Below are positions 23,954-31,245 of a DNA stretch of 42,079 nucleotides, one piece after another. The notes under the pieces are model-generated. The model was not told where the DNA came from and made no database searches. It worked only from the letters and a program-made list of their open reading frames with translations. Source of the DNA: Bacteroidaceae bacterium (lineage in GTDB: Bacteria; Bacteroidota; Bacteroidia; Bacteroidales; Bacteroidaceae); NCBI GenBank assembly GCA_017557475.1, contig JAFYYO010000272.1, forward strand, positions 1 through 42,079, given 5' to 3'. Each line of letters begins with the position of its first letter. Within the stretch, counting starts at the first letter, position 1. Position numbers and translations under genes: made by a program.

Positions 23954-24769
23954 TTATTTATTCTCCAAGACACTTCGAAGGAGTTCTATTGTCTTGTCTG
24001 TCGGGAAGAAATTCCAGTAGTTGGTGGCGCGATAGGTGTCAACTGCCAGTCGTCCCAGCAGTTCTGGTTTGTTGCAGAACTGTTCGAGTTGGGAACGAGA
24101 GACCTGGAAATGCGGATAGGCATAGAGCCTTACATTGTCGTCGCTCACTCCCGGAACATGGTCGACACCTGTGTACGATTGCGCGAGACACATTTGGCTC
24201 ACGTCGTCGGGGTCGCCTATAATGGGATAGACATCGACCACATTCTCCAGTTGCATCACTTGTCGGCCAAGTTCGTCCAACACGATGGCTTGCCTTCCAG
24301 CAGGGTATTCGTCCACGGCTCGCTCCATTTGTACGGGCAGGATGATGGTGAAGAGCGTATCGTTCATCTTCTCCATCCAAGCCTGTTGCCGCACTACCTC
24401 GCCGAGATAGTGTCCGCAGAAGAGGCGTTCGCTCTTGAGGATGACCTTGGCCGTAGCGACATAAGGCGAGGTGCGACGCTTCTCCATCGTCACCTTGAAA
24501 GACTTCGCGCCAAGCATCTTATGGGAAAGTGTGCGATAGCCTGGTGCATAGAACTGCAACGAATGCTGGGCATCGCGCACTCGGAACGTGAAGAGTCCGT
24601 TCCTGTCGGCTGTTGTATGATTGTAGATGCGATGTTCTGAGTCAATCTCACGAACAGATACTTTGGCGATGCCGCCGTCTGGGCCGCTCACGATGCCGCT
24701 GACATTTTGGCGCTGAGCAAAGGCTGATGAGCAGCAGAAAAGTGTTATGATAAGAAACAGACGATTCAT
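23954..24769 (-). CDS. Secreted carboxypeptidase-regulatory-like protein of unknown function
   Basis: A 271-residue protein with signal peptide MNRLFLIITLFCCSSAFA. Residues ~22-95 (NVSGIVSGPDGGIAKVSVRE, DRNGLFTFRV, YAPGYRTLS) form a carboxypeptidase D regulatory-like beta-sandwich, as seen at the N-terminus of many Bacteroidetes surface proteins. The remaining ~175 residues (RTSPYVATAKVILK, QMERAVDEYPAGRQAIVLDE, DVYPIIGDPDDVSQMC) match no family I know. It is not a TonB-dependent transporter: length and barrel are missing. It precedes GH38 by 7 bp and follows GH43 across a repeat array, so it probably belongs to the glycan-degrading group. Confidence 0.78.
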   Translation of the reverse strand: MNRLFLIITLFCCSSAFAQRQNVSGIVSGPDGGIAKVSVREIDSEHRIYNHTTADRNGLFTFRVRDAQHSLQFYAPGYRTLSHKMLGAKSFKVTMEKRRTSPYVATAKVILKSERLFCGHYLGEVVRQQAWMEKMNDTLFTIILPVQMERAVDEYPAGRQAIVLDELGRQVMQLENVVDVYPIIGDPDDVSQMCLAQSYTGVDHVPGVSDDNVRLYAYPHFQVSRSQLEQFCNKPELLGRLAVDTYRATNYWNFFPTDKTIELLRSVLENK

Positions 24770-24799
24770 AGTTTTAAGATGCTTAATGGTTAGTTGAAA

Positions 24800-24887
24800 A
24801 ATTAGGCACGCCTAGTTGGCGAATTAGCCACGTCTAGTTGGGCAACTAGACACGCCTAGTTGGCGAACTAGGCACGGCTAGTTTTTT
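24800..24887. repeat. Tandem dyad array, family A, copy 2 (22-bp units)
   Basis: Four units start at 24800, 24822, 24844 and 24866. The core AACTAGGCACGCCTAGTT is a palindrome with 8-bp arms around AC, with one or two changes per unit. A half-unit precedes it. The two outer units abut T-tracts that follow the hairpin on the plus strand (24881-24887) and on the minus strand (24796-24800), so the ends could act as terminators in either direction. It lies between GH43 and the gene at 23954-24769 on the minus strand. Confidence 0.92.
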
Positions 24888-24894
24888 ATTATCC

Positions 24895-27800
24895 TTACTT
24901 TACTATAATTTTCTTGCCGCCCACGATGTTGATGCCGCGCTGCATCTTCTGCAGACGTTGGCCGGAAAGATTGTAAATCACGTTGTCTGTTGTCCGTTGT
25001 ACGTTGTCTATTGTCATAATTCCTGTCGGGTTGCTGTCGGGATCGAAGCCGCAGATGTCGCGATAGTCGCCTCGGTCATACTGCCACTGCAGGATGGGAT
25101 AACCGTTGCCGGCATACGGGTTCTGATACCAAGGACTGCCCCAAGTGCGAGCAATTTCGCAGAGTTCCATGTGGGTCTTGCCGCCTTCGACCTCTTGTTG
25201 GTTCAGCAGCATGTCTGCGAAAGTATAGATTCCTGTGAGGACATCAAGTTCGATGGTTGCTCCGAAAGGCTGAGCCGAAGCGCCATCCACCGTGGGATTC
25301 CAGGCAATGACATTAGTATAGGTACTGCTCGGAGTAGAGGTGTTCTGTCCGCCACCAACGATACCTCCGGCAATTGGGGACGAGACCGGAGCCGCTGCAT
25401 AGCAGTTCTCCATCGTCAGGTTCGTGCGAACGCGTCCGACAAGACCGCCCGAGTAGTTAGCCGAAGAGCCGTTACCCGTGATGCTAACAGCGCTATAGCA
25501 ATTCCTTATATATATAGGAGAGTTGCCCAAAGTGCCGCCAATGGCACCGACATAGCCTTTGCTGGTGATGCTTCCTGTCACATAACAATTCTCGATAATA
25601 ACGGGAAAGAGGTTGCCTTCTGCATCCTTGTAGGTACTATGACCAAGTGTTCCGCCTATAACAGCTGCACCAGAAGCAGTGCCGTCCACCTTTGCATCGA
25701 CGAAGCCCGTGTTGCGCATCTCACCGCACATCGTGCCAAAGAAACTGGGATAACCCGATTTGCCAATCGGCGTGAAGTTGCGAATGATGTGTCCCTGACC
25801 GTCGAAGTTAATCCAATAACGGTAAGAATTCGAACTCGTATTGAGTTGTTCCCACTCAAAGCCCTCCATATCGACATCCGAACCAAGCACGAAATATATC
25901 ATCGAATCCTTGATAAGGACATCGTGCATATGGTCGAGTTGTTCCGGACGAAGTATGACGTATGGGTTCTCTTGCGTGCCATCCCCCTCCTGATAGGAGT
26001 ACATCATGCTCTTAATAGCGTTCTTCAGACGAGTGATAAGGGTCTTTACTTCCCTATCCTTGAGGTTTCCTTCGGCAAGAGCTTGCAGAGCCTCCGCCAA
26101 AGCATCCCGTGCTTCTTGGGAAGCATAGCCGCCTTCTTCAGCAATCGCAAGCTTTTCCTGCGACGCATTCACCTCGACAACGAGGCCGGCATAGACATCA
26201 ATGCTGGTCTGAATGCTGTCGAGCGTCTTGTTTATCTTCAGCAGTTGAGTGTAACGAGTGGCAATATCGTCAGTCCCTTCAGCAGTTTCCCTGTAGAAGG
26301 CAATCGTCCTGTTGTAGCCGTCATAATAAGGCTGGCCGCCATTCTTGATGCTGTCTGCCATCTCATAATAGCTGTTCAAGACAGAAGCCAAAGCCGTCGG
26401 GTCAGCACCTCCCACTCTACCTCGGTAGATGACATTCACGTTGCCGACGCAGAAACGCTCAGTAGCGGAAAGCGGTTGCTTACTGCGAGCGCCAAAAGTC
26501 AACCTGTTGCCTGAGACAAAGCCATACACGCTTTGCGCGAACTTGTTGGCAAGGAAGTTATTAGAGACCACGGCATCGGAAGAGGGAGCGGTAGTTCCGT
26601 TGTCAGCAGGACAGAGGACCGGTGTCGCCACCTTGCCGACATAATACTCCACACTATGTTCCGTATCGAATCCGTTCACCTTCAACTCGTAGAGTCCTTC
26701 CGAGATGCTTTCGGTTACTGTCTGCGAGATGTCGAAGGTTCCGCCGTTCTTCGCATAACCGAAAGGCATAAAGGCTGAGCCCTTACCACTTGCGTTGTTA
26801 CAGTCTTCGCTGGCTGTAACGTCCCATCCCTTCCAGTTGCTCTTGCTCAGGTCTGCATTTATAACCTTATAGGTAATGTTCGCACCGTTGCCAGTATAAA
26901 AGATAGGAGCGTCCATTTGGCCTGTACTTGGATGTCCGTCGTTGATGACCGGCCAGCCATCAGACGTCCAAGTAATCTTATCGAGCAGCATGAGGCGACC
27001 GCTGCAACCATTGTTCATATCATAACTATGGTAAAGCAGCCACGTTTGTCCCTCGTCGTCTGTGATGATTTCACTGTTGTGGCCAGGTCCTTTCCAACGG
27101 CTGTCGCCAGAAATAATCGTGGTATAGTTGTTGTCAATCATACTTCCGCCTTGCTTGTTGAGATATGGGCCGGTAAGTTTAGTAGCACGTCCCACAACGG
27201 TTCGATAGGTACTGTTCTCTCCTTCGCAACAGGAACCCACGCTGCAGAACAGGTAATAATACTTGCCACGCTTGTAAATCATGGCTCCCTCGAAGGCTCC
27301 GCCGGCCAGTTTTGTTACGCCGGTATGACGCTTCCAAGAGCCATTAGGCTGAGGATTGTTGATGGGCGAGAAGTTCTTCACCGCGAGTGCGTCGTCAGTA
27401 AGCTCAACCATACAGATGTCGTTGAAACTTCCCCAGATGAGGTACTTCTTGTCGAACTCCTCGACATAACAGGGGTCGATGCTGTTCTTCACACCAATCT
27501 CGGTGCTTCGGAACAGCTTTCCGTGGTCGGTAAACTTGGTAGGAGTGTCGCCTGTGGCCACGCCGATGCCCGTGCGAGAGCCGTTGCCCCAAAGCGCAGA
27601 GGCATAGTAGCAGATGTACTTCCCATCGACATAGTTGACGTCAGCTGCCCAAAGGCTGTAGTTGACTTTGTTGCCATCGGCATCTATTGTGTCGTTCCAC
27701 GTTGGACGCGAAATGACGCCAGAGACATTTGTCCAGTTCACGAGGTCCGTACTGCTCTTGCATTTGCAGCCTGTTGCATAGGCGTAGAAGGTGCCGTCGA

Positions 27801-27927
27801 GTGCTCTTTGGACTGTCGGATCAGGGAAATCCGAGCCGTAAACAGGGTTGGAATACTTCTTTTGCGCTGTTACCTGAAAAGCCACAAAAGCCAGAAGCAA
27901 AGTGGCAAATAGTGTTTTGTTCTTCAT
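24895..27927 (-). CDS. GH43-family glycosidase with GLUG-type repeats and sorting-type tail
   Basis: Secreted protein of 1010 residues, signal peptide MKNKTLFATLLLAFVAFQVTA. The first ~330 residues are a five-bladed GH43 catalytic domain: SDFPDPTV (general base Asp36), NSIDPCYVEEFDKKYLIWG (modulator Asp), and GPGHNSEI (acid Glu286). The family contains arabinofuranosidases, arabinanases, xylosidases and galactosidases. Residues ~350-510 are a beta-rich, possibly carbohydrate-binding domain; ~510-640 are helical. Near 730-890 are GLUG-like repeats (GAAVIGGTLG, YVGAIGGTLG, YSGGLVGRV). A gacaa-type repeat (TIDNVQRTTDNV) sits just before the tail YNLSGQRLQKMQRGINIVGG. Possibly first gene of the minus-strand group. 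Confidence 0.88.
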   Translation of the reverse strand: MKNKTLFATLLLAFVAFQVTAQKKYSNPVYGSDFPDPTVQRALDGTFYAYATGCKCKSSTDLVNWTNVSGVISRPTWNDTIDADGNKVNYSLWAADVNYVDGKYICYYASALWGNGSRTGIGVATGDTPTKFTDHGKLFRSTEIGVKNSIDPCYVEEFDKKYLIWGSFNDICMVELTDDALAVKNFSPINNPQPNGSWKRHTGVTKLAGGAFEGAMIYKRGKYYYLFCSVGSCCEGENSTYRTVVGRATKLTGPYLNKQGGSMIDNNYTTIISGDSRWKGPGHNSEIITDDEGQTWLLYHSYDMNNGCSGRLMLLDKITWTSDGWPVINDGHPSTGQMDAPIFYTGNGANITYKVINADLSKSNWKGWDVTASEDCNNASGKGSAFMPFGYAKNGGTFDISQTVTESISEGLYELKVNGFDTEHSVEYYVGKVATPVLCPADNGTTAPSSDAVVSNNFLANKFAQSVYGFVSGNRLTFGARSKQPLSATERFCVGNVNVIYRGRVGGADPTALASVLNSYYEMADSIKNGGQPYYDGYNRTIAFYRETAEGTDDIATRYTQLLKINKTLDSIQTSIDVYAGLVVEVNASQEKLAIAEEGGYASQEARDALAEALQALAEGNLKDREVKTLITRLKNAIKSMMYSYQEGDGTQENPYVILRPEQLDHMHDVLIKDSMIYFVLGSDVDMEGFEWEQLNTSSNSYRYWINFDGQGHIIRNFTPIGKSGYPSFFGTMCGEMRNTGFVDAKVDGTASGAAVIGGTLGHSTYKDAEGNLFPVIIENCYVTGSITSKGYVGAIGGTLGNSPIYIRNCYSAVSITGNGSSANYSGGLVGRVRTNLTMENCYAAAPVSSPIAGGIVGGGQNTSTPSSTYTNVIAWNPTVDGASAQPFGATIELDVLTGIYTFADMLLNQQEVEGGKTHMELCEIARTWGSPWYQNPYAGNGYPILQWQYDRGDYRDICGFDPDSNPTGIMTIDNVQRTTDNVIYNLSGQRLQKMQRGINIVGGKKIIVK
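24979..25020 (-). repeat. gacaa-type direct repeat within the GH43 gene
   Basis: On the minus strand a run of gacaatagacaacg / caacggacaacagacaacg words encodes TIDNVQRTTDNV. It lies directly upstream of the C-terminal tail, like the GETEEG element in GH38. Confidence 0.55.
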
Positions 27928-27960
27928 ACCTTATTTAAGCTAAACATATTAATCTGCGGA

Positions 27961-27968
27961 CAAAGATA
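27961..27968 (-). promoter_or_regulatory. Possible -7 element for GH43
   Basis: The minus strand reads TATCTTTG here, a match to TAnnTTTG, 34 bp upstream of the GH43 ATG. No TTTG is present at the expected -33 distance, so it may be weak or need an activator. Confidence 0.5.
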
Positions 27969-28008
27969 GCAAAAAGAATTAATAAATAGGAATTAAGCGT
28001 TAAGAAAT

Positions 28009-28039
28009 TTTGTTTTTCTCTTGCTTCTTTGTATCTTTG
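28009..28039 (+). promoter_or_regulatory. Bacteroidetes-type promoter upstream of the thiE-like gene
   Basis: TTTG at 28009-28012, 19 bp, then TATCTTTG at 28032-28039; the ATG is 31 bp downstream. Full consensus match. It is divergent from the GH43 promoter element. Confidence 0.85.
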
Positions 28040-28070
28040 CACTCAGAAAAACGACACAGAGAGAAAAGGA

Positions 28071-28682
28071 ATGAAACTTATTCTGCTCACCTGCCCCGAG
28101 TTCTTCGTTGAAGAGGACAAGATTCTGACCACACTCTTCGAGGAAGGGCTGGACATTCTTCACCTTCGTAAACCCAATTCAGAGCCCGTCTTCTGCGAGC
28201 GTTTGTTGAGCCTCATGCCTGAACAGTACCGCAAGAAGATTGTCGTGCACGACCATTTCTACCTGCGTGACGAGTTCGGTCTCCTAGGCATTCACCTTAG
28301 CAAACGGCATCCTGAGGCTCCGGCTTCCTACAATGGTCCTGTCACCAGGACTTGCTACGACCTGCAAAGTGTAGTGGAACAGAAGCCGACGTGCGAGTAT
28401 GTCTTGCTCCGCAACATCTTCGACAGCATCTCTGAAAGCGAGAATAAAGCATCCTTCACCCCAGATGAATTGCTCCTTGCTGCTCGCCAAGGCATCATCG
28501 ATCACAATGTCATTGCCGAAGGCGGCGTGTGTCTCGACAACATCGAACAAGTGCGGGAATGGGGCTTTGGAGGCGTTGCCATCAGAGGCGACCTGTGGAA
28601 TCACTTCGATGTCCACTCGCAGCAGGACTACAAAGAGCTTATCGCACACTTCCGCAAGCTAAGGAAAGCGGCCTCTGTCTAA
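28071..28682 (+). CDS. Thiamine-phosphate synthase-family protein (ThiE/TenI-like)
   Basis: A 203-residue cytoplasmic TIM-barrel protein of the ThiE/TenI family. ThiE joins the pyrimidine and thiazole halves of thiamine; TenI-type members are aromatases or of unknown role. Motifs are EGLDILHLRKPNSEP, KIVVHDHFYLRDEFGLLGIH, a FDSISESENKA loop, IAEGGVCLDNIEQV, and GFGGVAIRGDLWNHF. Start is ATG 28071 after a gagaaaagga stretch; a TTG-led extension upstream would overlap the promoter. The consensus VHxD/NDR substrate motif of ThiE is only partly seen (VVHDHFYL), so I leave the symbol blank. It is 43 bp upstream of prs and may share its transcript. Confidence 0.82.
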   Translation: MKLILLTCPEFFVEEDKILTTLFEEGLDILHLRKPNSEPVFCERLLSLMPEQYRKKIVVHDHFYLRDEFGLLGIHLSKRHPEAPASYNGPVTRTCYDLQSVVEQKPTCEYVLLRNIFDSISESENKASFTPDELLLAARQGIIDHNVIAEGGVCLDNIEQVREWGFGGVAIRGDLWNHFDVHSQQDYKELIAHFRKLRKAASV

Positions 28683-28725
28683 AGGTTCGAATCATCGGAA
28701 ACTTAGAATAATCAGACATATAACT

Positions 28726-29664
28726 ATGGAAGAGCCAAAGTCATTCAAGGTGTTCTCGGGCACCAAGTCACATTATCTTGCTGAGAAGATTTGCCAACAG
28801 TTGGGTTGCGAACTGGGTAATCTCTCTATCACACACTTCTCCGACGGCGAGTTCGAAGTCTGCTTCGAGGAATCTATCCGCGGTGTGGACGTCTTTTTGG
28901 TGCAGAGCACGTTCCCCAATGCCGACAATCTGATGGAACTTCTCCTGATGATCGATGCCGCCAAGCGTGCTTCAGCCCGCACAATCAATGCCGTTGTCCC
29001 CTACTTCGGCTGGGCTCGTCAGGACCGCAAGAGCAAGCCTCGTGTCAGCATCGCTGCCAAGCTCGTGGCTGATATGCTGGGAGTGGCCGGCATTACGCGT
29101 CTCATCACGATGGACCTTCATGCCGATCAGGAGCAAGGTTTCTTCAATGTGCCCGTCGATCACCTCTTTGCTTCCAGCGTTCTTTTGCCATATATCCAGA
29201 GCCTCAACCTCGGAAATCTGGTCATCGCCACTCCCGACGTGGGCGGCTCAAAGCGTGCAAGCACCTATAGTAAATACCTGAACTGCCCGCTCGTGCTTTG
29301 CAACAAGACTCGCAAGAAAGCAAACGAAGTGGCAAGCATGGACATCATTGGTGACGTTTTCGATGCCGATGTCGTCCTGATCGACGATATGGTCGATACC
29401 GCCGGCACTATCACGAAGGCTGCCGACCTGATGAAACAGAATGGAGCTCGCAGCGTTCGCGCCCTCGCCAGCCACGGCATCATGAGCGGTCCTGCCAGCG
29501 AACGCGTCGAAGCTTCCGCAATAGAAGAGATGGTCTTCACAGACAGTATCCCCTACGAAGGCAAGTGCAGCAAGGTGAAACAGCTGTCTATCGCCCCGCT
29601 TCTGGCGCAGACAATCCAATGCGTGGAACGCAACGAAAGCATCTCAAAGCAGTATCTTTGCTAA
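28726..29664 (+). CDS. prs: Ribose-phosphate pyrophosphokinase
   Basis: Makes phosphoribosyl pyrophosphate from ribose 5-phosphate and ATP, feeding purine, pyrimidine, histidine and NAD synthesis in the cytoplasm. At 312 residues it has standard length. Visible features are FSGTKSHYLAEKICQQLG, ISHFSDGE-like THFSDGEFEVCFEESIRG, MIDAAKRASARTINAVVPYF, the flexible loop GWARQDRKSKPR, the metal-binding TMDLHADQEQGFF, and the PRPP-binding loop VVLIDDMVDTAGTI. It is a housekeeping gene with no sign of damage. It is followed by repeat array C. Confidence 0.96.
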   Translation: MEEPKSFKVFSGTKSHYLAEKICQQLGCELGNLSITHFSDGEFEVCFEESIRGVDVFLVQSTFPNADNLMELLLMIDAAKRASARTINAVVPYFGWARQDRKSKPRVSIAAKLVADMLGVAGITRLITMDLHADQEQGFFNVPVDHLFASSVLLPYIQSLNLGNLVIATPDVGGSKRASTYSKYLNCPLVLCNKTRKKANEVASMDIIGDVFDADVVLIDDMVDTAGTITKAADLMKQNGARSVRALASHGIMSGPASERVEASAIEEMVFTDSIPYEGKCSKVKQLSIAPLLAQTIQCVERNESISKQYLC

Positions 29665-29673
29665 TTTTTCCTC

Positions 29674-29772
29674 AGTATCCCGACCAATACTCCGTGGAAG
29701 GACTCCAGTACCAACGTGGAGGTACTCGAGTACTTCCCTGCGAGGACTGGAGTACTCGCGTGCAGGTACTGG
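29674..29772. repeat. Tandem dyad array, family C (22-bp units)
   Basis: Units start at 29685, 29707, 29729 and 29751 with an exact 22-bp period; a weaker partial unit precedes them. Each unit has outer half-sites of the form AGTAC...GTACT or GGACT with a variable centre (cgtg/gcgtg). It occupies most of the 139-bp gap between prs and the PAP2 gene. No second copy of this family was seen in the window. Confidence 0.85.
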
Positions 29773-29803
29773 CCACTTGGCTGCCTTAACAGACACTCTA
29801 TCC

Positions 29804-31117
29804 ATGAAGAAGTTCCTCCTTTCCCTGCTTCTGCTCTGTGCCGCAACTGCCGTCAAGAGCCAGGACTCGCTGGTTTATGTCATCCAGCAAATCATTACGG
29901 AGGACAGCCTCATTGAGGAAGAGATGCGCTTCAACCGCGATGGTCTGCTGATGCCTGTGCGTGGAATCATCCAGACATTCACGCATCGCAGCTTCAACAA
30001 CCTGCCAGGACCTTTCCGCTACAACAATCATCGGTGGGAAGACTACGGCGTTGCCATCACGCCACTTGCTGCCACATGGATCATGAAGGCCTGCGGCGTG
30101 AAGTCGCGAAGCACGACTCGACGCATGATTACGGCCAACGGTATCGCCCTCGGACTGACCGTCGGACTGTCGCAAACGCTGCGATGGACGGTCACAGAAG
30201 AGCGTCCCGACGGCAGAGGAAGCAATAGTCTCCCATCCGTTCACTCAGCTCTTGCCTACATGGGAGCGACCGTTCTCAGCCGAGAGTACGGGCACATCAG
30301 CCCCTGGATTACTATTGGAGGCTACACCGTCGCCACAGGAACCCAGATGCTTCGCATAGGTCACAACGCCCATTGGATGAACGACATCTTCATGGGTGCA
30401 GGCATCGGAGTGGTCAGCACCAATGTTGCCTACTACCTGACAGACAAGATATTTGGCAGGAAAGGCATTCGTCCCATGCAACTAAGCACGTCTGAAGTGG
30501 CACAACTGCAAGCCTGGAACGACCGACCTTCTGGTTTCCGACTGATTTCAGGCACAGAGACAAACGGCCGTTCTATTAATGTCGCCGACTTCGCAGAAGC
30601 ACTTAACGGCTTCGACATGAACGGAATAACGCTTCGAAGCAGTGCCTCCATCAGTACAGGCTTCGAGGCAGAATGGTTCATCAGGGACAACATCTTCCTC
30701 TCCGCAATAGGAAGATACACGATGTCACAAGCGAAGCTGGAGATTCCCAACAATGCCGTCACAGCCTGGGGCGAACAGATACATCTCTATCATGGCGACG
30801 TCTCCGCAGGTTGGGTCTTGCCTCAACTTCCCGCAAAAGGAGGTAGCTCCATGCGTATGGGCGTGCGAACTCTCTGGGGAGTGCGCTACAACGAAGGCGT
30901 CACCTTTCATCGAGTTGCAGCAGGAAGGCAGATGGGCGAGAGTCTGCTCCACATCAAGTCGCAACTTCGGCCTGCAGGCGGCGCAGGCATCAACATCGAC
31001 ATGCTGCAGAGTCACAACCAGACGCTTGGCTTTTCTATAGATTATCTCCACACTTTCGGCACAAGCTTCCTGGCCAATCGATGGGTCATAGCATCCTCCT
31101 GGAAAGCTATGTTCTGA
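29804..31117 (+). CDS. PAP2-family phosphatase with barrel-like C-terminal region
   Basis: A 437-residue exported protein, signal peptide MKKFLLSLLLLCAATAVKS. PAP2 motifs are RWTVTEERP (C1, normally K-x6-RP; here Arg replaces Lys), SLPSVHSALAYMG (C2, normally PSGH; here PSVH) and RIGHNAHWMND (C3, R-x5-H-x3-D, intact). Such enzymes remove phosphate from lipid carriers or lipid A. Residues ~235-437 are beta-rich with alternating hydrophobic strands and end in a phenylalanine (WVIASSWKAMF), as outer-membrane barrels do, so it may be an outer-membrane protein with a phosphatase domain. Start ATG 29804 was chosen because it begins the signal peptide. Its place before polysaccharide genes hints at undecaprenyl-phosphate recycling, but this is inference. 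Confidence 0.85.
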   Translation: MKKFLLSLLLLCAATAVKSQDSLVYVIQQIITEDSLIEEEMRFNRDGLLMPVRGIIQTFTHRSFNNLPGPFRYNNHRWEDYGVAITPLAATWIMKACGVKSRSTTRRMITANGIALGLTVGLSQTLRWTVTEERPDGRGSNSLPSVHSALAYMGATVLSREYGHISPWITIGGYTVATGTQMLRIGHNAHWMNDIFMGAGIGVVSTNVAYYLTDKIFGRKGIRPMQLSTSEVAQLQAWNDRPSGFRLISGTETNGRSINVADFAEALNGFDMNGITLRSSASISTGFEAEWFIRDNIFLSAIGRYTMSQAKLEIPNNAVTAWGEQIHLYHGDVSAGWVLPQLPAKGGSSMRMGVRTLWGVRYNEGVTFHRVAAGRQMGESLLHIKSQLRPAGGAGINIDMLQSHNQTLGFSIDYLHTFGTSFLANRWVIASSWKAMF

Positions 31118-31191
31118 GGACTCGAAATGTCCCATTTTGCTAAAGCCACTTGACAAAAACAGGGTGTGCAAGGCATTTTCTGGCGTTTTTT

Positions 31192-31223
31192 CTTGTTTGT
31201 TTGGTGAGAAAACGCTATCTTTG
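31192..31223 (+). promoter_or_regulatory. Probable promoter upstream of the CapD-like gene
   Basis: TATCTTTG at 31216-31223 is a full -7 match. The -33 position has CTTG at 31192-31195 (20-bp spacing), one mismatch from TTTG. The ATG is 22 bp downstream. It is the only feature seen in the 128-bp gap after the PAP2 gene. Confidence 0.65.
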
Positions 31224-31245
31224 TTCCAATCTAACTACCAAAAGT

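Noticed and set aside
24958..26514. Long plus-strand open frame opposite GH43 (518 codons)
   Set aside because: GH43 on the minus strand has signal peptide, catalytic residues and repeats; the opposite frame has no recognisable domain and is explained by codon bias.
5973..27927. Classical polysaccharide utilisation locus
   Set aside because: No SusC/SusD-like pair, ECF sigma/anti-sigma, or hybrid two-component sensor is present in the window.
28009..28070. Thiamine (TPP) riboswitch before the thiE-like gene
   Set aside because: The leader after the promoter is only about 25-30 bases, too short for a TPP aptamer, and no THI-box sequence was seen.
29653..29660. TATCTTTG as a promoter for the PAP2 gene
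   Set aside because: It lies inside the last codons of prs, has no TTTG at -33 distance and is over 140 bp from the start codon.
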